From the NCBI GenBank assembly GCA_002082585.1, contig CP020563.1:1234001-1298000 (forward strand): 64,000 nucleotides of DNA, given 5' to 3'. Shown here piece after piece: positions 26,224 through 34,114 of the stretch. Origin of the DNA: Kitasatospora albolonga. GTDB taxonomy: Bacteria > Actinomycetota > Actinomycetes > Streptomycetales > Streptomycetaceae. The notes beneath the pieces are model-generated. The model was not told the origin of the DNA, did not search any database, and saw nothing but the letters and a program-made list of their open reading frames with translations. Position numbers and translations under genes: made by a program. Numbering within the stretch: the first letter of the stretch is position 1; every line of letters begins with the position of its first letter.

Positions 26224-27309
26224 TCAGCCGATCTCGGCCCCGTAGGCGGCGAGCGCCTCGGGGACCGGCTGGAAGAACGTTGTGCCGCCCGAGGAGCAGT
26301 TGCCGCTGCCGCCCGAGGTCAGACCGAGCGCGGTGTCGCCCGCGAAGAGGGCGCCGCCGCTGTCGCCCGGTTCGGCGCAGACCGTCGTCTGGATGAGGCC
26401 GTTGACGATGTCGCCATTGCCGTAGTTGACCGTGGCGTTCAGCGCGGTGACCTCACCCTCGTGCACCTGGGTGGTGGAGCCGCTGCGGACGACCGCCTGG
26501 CCGACCGTGGCGTCACCCGCCTGGGTGATCGCCTGGGTGGAGCCGTTGTAGAGGTTGACCTCGCTGGGGTGGGCGATGTCCGAGGTGTACTTGACCAGGC
26601 CGTAGTCGTTCTCCGGGAAGCTGGAGCCCTCGGTGGTGCCGATCGCCTGGCCGCCCTGGCTGTCCGACCAGCTGGCGACCGACTCGGTGCAGTGGCCCGC
26701 GGTCAGGAAGTACGGCTCGCCGTCCTTGACCACGTTGAAGCCGAGCGAACACCGGGAGCCGGAGCCGAAGATCGCGTCGCCGCCCGCGATGAGCGGCTTG
26801 AACTCGCCCTCGGTCTTCTTCAGTTCGGCCTTGCCGCCGAGCCCCTCGACCACGGCCGAGAGCTTCTTCCAGGCCGCGCCGTCGACCGTGCTGTCGGCGG
26901 TGACCAGGACCTTGTTGCTGACCGGGTCGACGGCCCAGGAGGTGCCCGGGATCGTCGCCTTGTCCGTGAGGGTCTGCCGGGCCGACGTCAGCTCGGCGAG
27001 GGAGTGCTCCACGACTCTGGCCTTGCCGCCCGCCTGGCGGACCTGCTCGGCGGCGGCCTCGTCGACGACGTTCACGACGAGGGCCTTGGCCGTGCTGTCG
27101 TAGTACGAGCCGGCCGCGTCCGCGCCCAGGTCCCGGTCGAGCGTGGTGGCGAGCTTTCCGGCCGCGTCCGCACTGAGCGTCTTGACCGTGAACTCCGGTA
27201 CGTCGTCACTGGCGTTCGCACTCTGGAACGTGAAACCCGCTACGACCAGGGCGACCACGGCCGATCCGGCCACCGTCGCGCGCTTCCTGGATATGCGTCG
27301 ATGCTTCAA
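26224..27309 (-). CDS. sprD: Streptogrisin D-like secreted serine protease precursor
   Basis: A chymotrypsin-fold (S1) protease made as a pre-pro-protein. A TTG start at 27309 is chosen because AGGAGG lies 6 bases before it; the signal peptide [14 protein letters not shown]... ends ANA. The alpha-lytic-type pro-region spans about residues 33-173. The mature enzyme would start [14 protein letters not shown], 188 aa. The triad is visible in [14 protein letters not shown] and PGDSGGALF, with paired cysteines in [10 protein letters not shown]. The frame stays open to 27432, and I recall that the S. griseus SGPD entry includes similar residues upstream, so a longer N-terminus is possible. Confidence 0.93.
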   Translation of the reverse strand: MKHRRISRKRATVAGSAVVALVVAGFTFQSANASDDVPEFTVKTLSADAAGKLATTLDRDLGADAAGSYYDSTAKALVVNVVDEAAAEQVRQAGGKARVVEHSLAELTSARQTLTDKATIPGTSWAVDPVSNKVLVTADSTVDGAAWKKLSAVVEGLGGKAELKKTEGEFKPLIAGGDAIFGSGSRCSLGFNVVKDGEPYFLTAGHCTESVASWSDSQGGQAIGTTEGSSFPENDYGLVKYTSDIAHPSEVNLYNGSTQAITQAGDATVGQAVVRSGSTTQVHEGEVTALNATVNYGNGDIVNGLIQTTVCAEPGDSGGALFAGDTALGLTSGGSGNCSSGGTTFFQPVPEALAAYGAEIG

Positions 27310-27763
27310 CTTCGACCTCCTGTGGGGCCGTGCACGGAGCAAGTGGGGTGCCCGTACACGGAGGATGGGGCGCCCACTATTCCGAGGGGGCCGGTAGCAC
27401 ACAAGGTCGACTTCGAGACGTGCACACGACACCGACGCTTCACCCGCGCCATGTTCACTTACCCGCGGTCATGCCACGTCGGTCCCGTTCGCGAACACCC
27501 GCTGCAACGACGGGCGGCCCCTGGGTGAGGACTAGTCCTGTCCGGTATTCGCCCCTGCCGGTCCGGATGTCGTCCCCGCCCGTCCGGATGGAGCCGGAAA
27601 TCGTCCGCCACGAGCGCCTCGGGACCTCCGCCTTTCCCGCCGTCACAGCTCCTGCCGCCGAGGAGTCCCCCGTAACGCCCCTGATGGGTCATCATCGAAA
27701 CGGCAGCACACGCCGGGCACACCGTGCCCGGGCCGGCCGGGGTACCGAGCTGAGGAGGCGCGG
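27310..27763. other. Divergent intergenic region, sprD-like / alpha-beta hydrolase
   Basis: 454 bases without a convincing gene. It holds the perfect 12-bp palindrome AGGACTAGTCCT at 27528-27539 and a GGTCATGCCA at 27467-27476. On the minus strand the latter reads TGGCATGACC, an 8 of 10 match to the AdpA consensus. No clear -35/-10 pair was identified for either gene. Confidence 0.5.
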
Positions 27764-28675
27764 GTGCGCGATCGGGTGCGCGTGGCGGACGGGCGGCATC
27801 TGATGGTGGAGCAGCTGGGGGACCCCCGGGGCAGACCGGTGTTCCTGCTCCACGGGACACCGGGCAGCAGGCTGGGGCCCGCTCCCCGGGGCATGGTCCT
27901 GTACCAGCGCCGTACCCAGCTGATCACCTACGACCGCCCGGGGTACGGCGGCAGCGACCGGCACGAGGGCCGCCGGGTCCGGGACGTCGTCGAGGACGTC
28001 CGGGCGATCGCCGACTCGCTGGGCCTGGAGCGGTTCGCCGTCGTGGGCCGCTCCGGCGGGGCCCCGCACGCGCTGGCGTGCGCGGCGCTGATGCCCGAAC
28101 GGGTCACCCGGACCGCCACCCTGGTGGGCCTCGCGCCCCGGGACGCGGCCGGTCTCGACTGGTTCGAGGGGATGGCCGCCTCCAACGTGCTCGCGTACTC
28201 GACGGCCACCGCCGACCCGGACGGGCTGGCCGCGTCCTTCATCACCCGCTCCGCACAGATCCGGCAGGACCCGGGCAGGCTGCTGGAGGATCTGCGCCGG
28301 GAGCTGACGGACTCGGACCGGGTGGTGGTCAACGACGTGGGAATCCGGTCCATGCTGCTGCGCAACTACCGCGAGGGGCTGCGCACTTCGGCGTACGGCT
28401 GGATCGACGACGCCATCGCGTTCTGCAGCCCGTGGGGCTTCGAACCGGCCGGGATCACCGGCCGGGTGATGATCTGGCACGGTGAGAAGGACGTGTTCAC
28501 CCCGGTCGGCCACTCCCGCTGGCTGGCCGGTCAGATCCCCGGCGCCACCGCCGTACTGGAACCGGCGGCGGCCCACTTCGACGCGCTGTCCGTGCTCCCC
28601 GGCATCCTCACCTGGCTGCTGGACGACCGGGACCAGCCGGACCTGCCGGTGACGGCCGCCGCCCCCGGCGGCTGA
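27764..28675 (+). CDS. Alpha/beta hydrolase
   Basis: A 303-aa cytoplasmic alpha/beta-fold hydrolase without a signal peptide. The oxyanion region is FLLHGTPGSRLG. The nucleophile elbow is VVGRSGGAPHAL, with Ser in GRSGG. The acid is likely in HGEKDVFTPVGH and the catalytic His in AAHFDAL. The GTG start follows GAGGAGG. It converges with fxsT and appears unrelated to it. Substrate unknown; haloperoxidase or esterase relatives share the pattern. Confidence 0.88.
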   Translation: MRDRVRVADGRHLMVEQLGDPRGRPVFLLHGTPGSRLGPAPRGMVLYQRRTQLITYDRPGYGGSDRHEGRRVRDVVEDVRAIADSLGLERFAVVGRSGGAPHALACAALMPERVTRTATLVGLAPRDAAGLDWFEGMAASNVLAYSTATADPDGLAASFITRSAQIRQDPGRLLEDLRRELTDSDRVVVNDVGIRSMLLRNYREGLRTSAYGWIDDAIAFCSPWGFEPAGITGRVMIWHGEKDVFTPVGHSRWLAGQIPGATAVLEPAAAHFDALSVLPGILTWLLDDRDQPDLPVTAAAPGG

Positions 28676-28711
28676 GGCGGGGAGGCGGGGAGGCGGGGAG
28701 ACAAGCGGAAC

Positions 28712-28728
28712 GGGCCCGGCCCGGGCCC
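28712..28728. terminator. Compact hairpin between hydrolase and fxsT
   Basis: GGGCCCGG and CCGGGCCC are separated by one base and lie between the convergent stops. A three-copy 8-bp repeat (AGGCGGGG, 28675-28698) comes just before. Confidence 0.5.
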
Positions 28729-28736
28729 GGTGCCCG

Positions 28737-31700
28737 TCACACCGACATCGGCTCCAGCTCGCGCCGGAACCGCATGTCCGTCCGCGCTATCCGGGTCAGC
28801 GGATGGTCGTCGCCGAGCTGCCGCGACAGTTCCACGACGATCTCCGACCGCAGGTGCGCCGCCTCCTCCTCGCGCCCCATCGCATCGAGCGTGACCGCCA
28901 TGTTCGAGGTCATGGCCAGGGTCTCCGGGTGGTGCGCGCCGAGCGCCCCGCGGAGCTGGACGGTGAGCTTCTGCTCGGTCTCCAGCACGATGTCCAGGTC
29001 CCCCCGGTCCGCCGTGGCGTTGGCCAGGTTCATCACACAGAAGAGGGTGTTCGGGTGCTCGCGGCCGAACGCCTCCCGCATCGAGGCGACCACCAGCGTG
29101 AGCAGCCGCTCCGCCTCCTCCGGCTGCCCGGTCCCGGTCAGGTAGATGGCGAGGTTGTTCTGCGCAGCCAGGGTGTACGGGTGCTTCTCCCCCGGCACCT
29201 TCCGGTACTGGTCGACCACCTCCTGCGCCGTGTTCCTCGCCTCGACGGTCTCGCCCGCCGCGAACAGGTCGGCGGCCAGATTGAGGTCGCAGGCCAGCGA
29301 ATCGGGGTTGGCGGTGGTGTACTTCGCCCGGTACCGGGCCCGGGTCGCCACCGTCAGCCTGCGGGCGTCCTCCAGCCGCCCGGCCCTGCGCAGCGACACC
29401 GCGAGGCTCTTCGCGGCGCTCAGCGTGGCGGGGAAGCTGCGGCCCATGGTCCGCTTGAAGCTCTCGTAGGCGCGGCTCAGCAGGGTCACGGAGTCCTCGT
29501 ACCGCCCGACCTCGCGCAGGTCGCGGGCGAGGTTCATGGCGGAGGACAGGCTGTTCGGGTGCTCCGGGCCGAGCACCTGGGAGCGCAGGTCGTAGACGTC
29601 CTGGTCGATCTCGCGGGCCCGGGCGTACTGGCCGACACTGCGCAGGTTCAGCGCCAGGTTGTTGGCGGCGGCCAGGGTCCTGGGGTGGGAGTCGTGGAAG
29701 ATCTGGCTGAAGCCCTCGTGGGCCTCGGTCGCCATCTCGATCGCCGTGCCGTAGTCGCCGAGCAGACCGAGGTCGATGGCCAGGCCGCTGGTGGTCATGT
29801 ACGTGTGCGGGTGCTCGGGGCCGAGCACCTCCCGCTGGAGCCGGAGGGTCAGCTCGTCGAGCTCCTTGGCCTCCACGTACCGCCCGCGGGTACGCAGGAT
29901 GTTGGAGAGGTGGAAGCAGAGGTAGAGGTACTGGAGGTCCCGCTCTCCCAGCTTCTCCAGCCAGACCTCCCGCAGGTCGTTGCCGAGCGTCCCCGCCGTT
30001 CTGACGTCCCCGCGCTTCCACAGGTAGCGCACCCGGTCGATGAGCAGCCTGCGGACCTCCGGCTCCTTGCAGTGCCGGGCCTCGGACGGGCCGAGGTGCG
30101 GCCAGATCGTGGCGAAGCGCGGCCAGGTCTCCGGGTTGTCGATCGGTTCGTCGCCGTCGGGCCGGGCCCCGGCCAGAATGCTGTGGACGACGTGCCGGGC
30201 CTCGCGCTGCTCCTCCTCGCTGAGCTGCGCCTTGATCACGGCCTGGACGAGGCGGTGCACCTGGATGGAGTTGGAGACCTGGTCGACCTTGGCGAGGGCG
30301 AAGCGGCCGATCTCGCGGATGACCCGGCCCAGCACCAGCTTCTCCTGGAGGGAGGGGTCGTACGGCTTCAGCGCCTCGATCATCTCCTTGCTGTACAGGA
30401 GGTTGGCGGAGATCGGTTCGGGGGCGAAGAAGGCGCAGAGCTGGAGCAGCCGGACCGCCGCCGGTGAGCGCTCCTCCAGCCGGGCGATGGAGACGTTCCA
30501 GGTGGCGGCGACCGGCTCCGGGTAGCCCGGGGGCTGGTTGAGGGCGAGGACCTGGGGCGCCTGCCGGGAGAGCTGGTCGAGGTAGGTGCCGATGGGGGGC
30601 GCGGTCTCCGCGATCCAGGCCGCCGCCTGCTCGACGGCGAGCGGCAGGTCGCCCACGGCGGTGGCCACCTGGCCCGCCTCGTCGATGCTGAGCCCCGGGG
30701 CCCGGCGCCGGAGGTGCTCGATGGACTCCTCCCTCAGGAAGACGTCGACGGGCAGCGCGTCCCCGTGCTGGGACCAGCTCTGGTTGCGGGAGGTCACCAG
30801 GATGTGGCCGGAGCCGCCCTGCGGGAAGTAGCGGCGCAGCTGTTCGGGGTCGTCCGCGTTGTCGAAGACCAGCAGCCAGCGGTCCGAGGGCACACCGCGC
30901 CGGAGCAGGTCGACGGCCTCCTTCGAGGCGGCCGCCATGTCGTCGCCGCCCTGGGCGCCGAGCCGGACGGCGAGTTCGGCGAGGGAGGCGACCACGTCGT
31001 CGGCCTGCTCGGACGATATCCACCAGACCAGGTCGTAGTCGGCCATGAAGCGGTGCACGTACTCCAGGGCGACCTGGGTCTTGCCGACGCCCCCGAGCCC
31101 GTACAGCGCCTGGGGCTGCGGCAGGACCACGGCCATGCCGCCGCCGAGCTGGTCGCGCATCCGCTCCAGGACGAGCGAGCGGCCGGTGAAGCCGGGGTTG
31201 CGGGGCGGGGCGTTCCAGATCCTGGGGACCGTGCCGGGGAAGCGGGGCCCGGGCGAGACCCCGTCGGTGATCTGCACCGGCCGGTCCAGGGCCCGCATCA
31301 GGGCGGCGGTGGCGTGCACCTCGTCGAGCCGGAAGAGGTCGACCGGGTTGCGGTCGATGTACGGGGCGGTCAGGCGTACGTCCCCGACCCGCAGCGGCAG
31401 CAGCAGGCGTCGGCCGCCGCCCGGGTCCTCGGCGACCGCCCGCTCCCAGACGTCCACGGCGCGCTGCGACTTGAGGTACGCGGCGGAGAGCAGCACCACC
31501 GTGCGGGCGGCGTTCTCCGGGGTGGGTGCCGTCTCCTGCGGGGGCCGTTCGGCGGAGACGTCACGGGGGACGACGCGGAAGCCGGCCCGGGTGAGGACCG
31601 ATTCGATCCAGTCGGCCCACATCCGGTTCTCCGCCACATAGCTGAGGGAGAGGTCGGCGGGCAGGGCCGGCCTGCGCCGGGTGAAGGCGTCCCGGATGCG

Positions 31701-32669
31701 CAGGCGCACCTCGTCGCCGACCGGGGGCATCGAGGTGATCTCCTGGCCGGTGATGACCGCGGTGAGCCGTTCGAAGGCGGAGAGGAGGGAGTTGGTGAGC
31801 CCGGACTCGTCGCCGAAGGTGGCCAGCGTCTCCTCGTAGGCGTAGTAGGGGCGGTAGGGGATCTCCACCGCGCCCCAGTAGGCGGTGAGTTCGTCGCCGG
31901 ACAGATCGCGGGGCAGCCGGTCGAACTTGAGCCGGGCCAGCGCCCGTCCGGCGTCCGCCTTCTCCTTCTCGCCCTCGTCGATGCGCATCGGGACGGGGAA
32001 GATGGAGATGGGGCGGCCGGTGTAGCGCTCGGCGATCTGGCGGGCGACGGAGGCGGCGCCGTCGATGGACTGGTCGCTGAGGGTGAAGCAGTCGACGAGG
32101 ATGTCGGGGAGGTGGACGGTGCAGATGTCGGCGATGTCGCTGAGGCCGGTCCGGCTGTCGATGAGGACGTAGTCGTAGTTGGCCTTCATGTCCTCGCGCA
32201 GCGCGTCGAAGAAGTGGCCGCCGCCGAGCCGGTCGTAGAAGTTGTCCCAGTCGAAGGTGGAGACGGTCGCGGAGTACTCGCGGTTCTGCCGTCCGGCGGA
32301 GACGAAGTCGAGGGTGCCGCCGCGCGGGAACTCCCAGCCGAGCGCCTCCGGGGTCAGCGAGACGGCGTGCGGCTGGATGCGGGCGTAGTCGCGGTGCCAG
32401 TCCTCCGCGCGTTCGGCGGGGCTGGTCGCGGCCCAGGCGTACTCGGTGATCAGGTCGATCACACCGGTGGTGGCGCCGAGGGTGGCGGGTTCGAGGAAGG
32501 GGTGGAAGAACCGGTGGAGTCCGGGCGCCTCCAGGTCCCAGTCGACGGCCAGGACCCGTTTCCCGTTGGCCGCGAGAATCCAGGCGGTGTTGGCGAGGGC
32601 CATGGTGCGTCCCGTACCGCCCTTGTACGAGTAGAAGGTGACGATGCGCCCGTCACGACCGGCCGTCAT
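28737..32669 (-). CDS. fxsT: FxSxx-COOH system protein FxsT: ParA + TIR-like + NB-ARC + TPR
   Basis: 1310 aa. A ParA/MinD-type P-loop domain (about 1-310) has the deviant Walker motif YSYKGGTGRT. A TIR-like domain (about 340-470) starts LSYVAENRMWADWIESVL and ends LLLPLRVGD. An NB-ARC STAND ATPase follows with Walker A LYGLGGVGKTQVA (near 523) and Walker B RWLLVFDNADD. From about 860 to the end come many tetratricopeptide repeats (LGPEHPHT, LGPEHPNS, GEKHPYT at repeat boundaries). The ATG overlaps the fxsC stop as ATGA, so the two are coupled. The family accompanies FxS peptide maturation genes. Its action is unknown; the build resembles STAND signalling or conflict proteins. Confidence 0.93.
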   Translation of the reverse strand: MTAGRDGRIVTFYSYKGGTGRTMALANTAWILAANGKRVLAVDWDLEAPGLHRFFHPFLEPATLGATTGVIDLITEYAWAATSPAERAEDWHRDYARIQPHAVSLTPEALGWEFPRGGTLDFVSAGRQNREYSATVSTFDWDNFYDRLGGGHFFDALREDMKANYDYVLIDSRTGLSDIADICTVHLPDILVDCFTLSDQSIDGAASVARQIAERYTGRPISIFPVPMRIDEGEKEKADAGRALARLKFDRLPRDLSGDELTAYWGAVEIPYRPYYAYEETLATFGDESGLTNSLLSAFERLTAVITGQEITSMPPVGDEVRLRIRDAFTRRRPALPADLSLSYVAENRMWADWIESVLTRAGFRVVPRDVSAERPPQETAPTPENAARTVVLLSAAYLKSQRAVDVWERAVAEDPGGGRRLLLPLRVGDVRLTAPYIDRNPVDLFRLDEVHATAALMRALDRPVQITDGVSPGPRFPGTVPRIWNAPPRNPGFTGRSLVLERMRDQLGGGMAVVLPQPQALYGLGGVGKTQVALEYVHRFMADYDLVWWISSEQADDVVASLAELAVRLGAQGGDDMAAASKEAVDLLRRGVPSDRWLLVFDNADDPEQLRRYFPQGGSGHILVTSRNQSWSQHGDALPVDVFLREESIEHLRRRAPGLSIDEAGQVATAVGDLPLAVEQAAAWIAETAPPIGTYLDQLSRQAPQVLALNQPPGYPEPVAATWNVSIARLEERSPAAVRLLQLCAFFAPEPISANLLYSKEMIEALKPYDPSLQEKLVLGRVIREIGRFALAKVDQVSNSIQVHRLVQAVIKAQLSEEEQREARHVVHSILAGARPDGDEPIDNPETWPRFATIWPHLGPSEARHCKEPEVRRLLIDRVRYLWKRGDVRTAGTLGNDLREVWLEKLGERDLQYLYLCFHLSNILRTRGRYVEAKELDELTLRLQREVLGPEHPHTYMTTSGLAIDLGLLGDYGTAIEMATEAHEGFSQIFHDSHPRTLAAANNLALNLRSVGQYARAREIDQDVYDLRSQVLGPEHPNSLSSAMNLARDLREVGRYEDSVTLLSRAYESFKRTMGRSFPATLSAAKSLAVSLRRAGRLEDARRLTVATRARYRAKYTTANPDSLACDLNLAADLFAAGETVEARNTAQEVVDQYRKVPGEKHPYTLAAQNNLAIYLTGTGQPEEAERLLTLVVASMREAFGREHPNTLFCVMNLANATADRGDLDIVLETEQKLTVQLRGALGAHHPETLAMTSNMAVTLDAMGREEEAAHLRSEIVVELSRQLGDDHPLTRIARTDMRFRRELEPMSV

Positions 32670-33982
32670 AGGTCCTCCGCTTCCGTCGCAGGGTCGTGCG
32701 GGTCGGGGGTGAAGCTGGTGTCGCCCATGGGGCCCGTCAGCCGGGTCCGTTCGCCGTGCCCTCCGCCGGGGCCCGGCGGATAGGCCGTCGCGTGTCTCAG
32801 GTACTGCTGGGCCGCCACCTCGACGACCTGGGGCAGGATCTGGCCGAACGCCTCCATCGTGGGCACTCCTCTGGCCGCGGCCCGGCAGAAGGTCCGTCCG
32901 TGGCGCATCTTGGCAGGCATGGTCGCTTCGAGCTTCTCGGTGAGTTCGGCCTCCGCCGCCCGGCTCTGGTGGTCCTCGCGGCTCCACGGGACGACCATGG
33001 TCACCCAGGGCCGGTTCTCCGCGTCGAAGGCGGCGAGCCTGCGCCTGCGGTCCTCGTCCTGGAGGGCCCAGCGGTCGACGAGGAGGATCTCGGGGGTGCT
33101 GGGCGGCGCCTTGCCCTCGGTCCGCCCCGATTCCTCGTCGAACGAGGTGATCCGGGCCTGGTAGTTGAGCGAGCGCACGAGCTCCTCGGCCACATAGGCG
33201 AGGGGGCGGGCGGCGGCCGGGTGGTAGGGGTTCCAGTCCTGCGGGTGGTCGCCGTAGTAGTCGCCGATGCGGCCCTCGGGCAGGTCGTGGCGGGTGGGTG
33301 CGGCGATGGTGATCCGCATCGGGCGGGGGGCGCCGACCCCGCTGGTCGGGGAGCCGAAGGCGCTGGGGGCGAGACGGTAGTCGACGGGTCTGCCGGTGTC
33401 GATCCGGACCGTGTCGGCGACGCTGACGATGCGTTTGGCCAGTTCGTAGACGGCCCGTTCGTACTCCTGGGCGAAGAGTCTGAGCTTGATCAGACCGTAG
33501 AGGCCGTCGCTGACGTAGCGCTCCCCGAAGTCGCGGTGGTTGAACTGCAACCGCTCGGCCGATCCCGGGAGCTGGCTCGGCGGGACCGGGACCCAGAGGG
33601 CCGGGACGATCGCTTCGGCGGGCTGGTTGCGGCGGGCCCGGTGGTGGATGGCCCGCTGCTCGAAGGCGTGCCACTCCTTGCCGCACATCTCGCTGGCGAA
33701 GTAGCGCGGCGAGAACAGCGGGACGAAGACCCGGCAGGTGGCGAGGACTTCACCGAGCCGTTCCGACCAGCCCTCGCCGGAGCGTATCTCGCGGTCCATG
33801 AAGCCGGGGGACGCGCCCGCGGGGAGGTCGGTCATGGCCAGCACATGGCCGCACAGGTCCCGGAAGAGGCGTTCGACCCACATGTCGGGGTCCGTTCCGC
33901 TGCCGTGCCCGGGCGTGTGGGCGTAGCTCAGAAAGAAGTACGGCCGATGGTCCGCCGCTCGCTGCTGCGTCGATGCGTGCAC
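32666..33982 (-). CDS. fxsC: TIR-like protein FxsC
   Basis: 438 aa. The N-terminal TIR-like domain begins RPYFFLSYAHTPG and includes DREIRSGEGWSERLGEVLATC in parts and FVPLFSPRYFASEMCGKEWHAF. The Glu after CGK falls where active TIR NADases keep their catalytic Glu. The C-terminal half (about 230-410) is the FxsC-specific region (MRITIAAPTRHDLPEGR, GDYYGDHPQDWNPYHP, TPEILLVDRWALQDE). GTG at 33982 with GGGGG before it is preferred over a GTG ten codons upstream. A gap of 132 bases to fxsB leaves room for its own promoter. It ends in an ATGA overlap with fxsT. Confidence 0.92.
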   Translation of the reverse strand: MHASTQQRAADHRPYFFLSYAHTPGHGSGTDPDMWVERLFRDLCGHVLAMTDLPAGASPGFMDREIRSGEGWSERLGEVLATCRVFVPLFSPRYFASEMCGKEWHAFEQRAIHHRARRNQPAEAIVPALWVPVPPSQLPGSAERLQFNHRDFGERYVSDGLYGLIKLRLFAQEYERAVYELAKRIVSVADTVRIDTGRPVDYRLAPSAFGSPTSGVGAPRPMRITIAAPTRHDLPEGRIGDYYGDHPQDWNPYHPAAARPLAYVAEELVRSLNYQARITSFDEESGRTEGKAPPSTPEILLVDRWALQDEDRRRRLAAFDAENRPWVTMVVPWSREDHQSRAAEAELTEKLEATMPAKMRHGRTFCRAAARGVPTMEAFGQILPQVVEVAAQQYLRHATAYPPGPGGGHGERTRLTGPMGDTSFTPDPHDPATEAEDL

Positions 33983-34114
33983 ACGACCCCCGTCCTGTGT
34001 GAGCACTCGCACCCGAGGATGAGGAAAGGAATGCGAGCGAATTCATCATTCCGGAGCGGACCGCGCTCCACCCCCCTGCCGTTCGGTCATTGAACCTCGC
34101 TTTCCGGTCAACCG

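Noticed and set aside
33683..33686. Extending the fxsT frame upstream through fxsC to about 33686
   Set aside because: The upstream part is fxsC read in another frame; the ATG at 32669 has GGAGGA and an ATGA overlap with fxsC.
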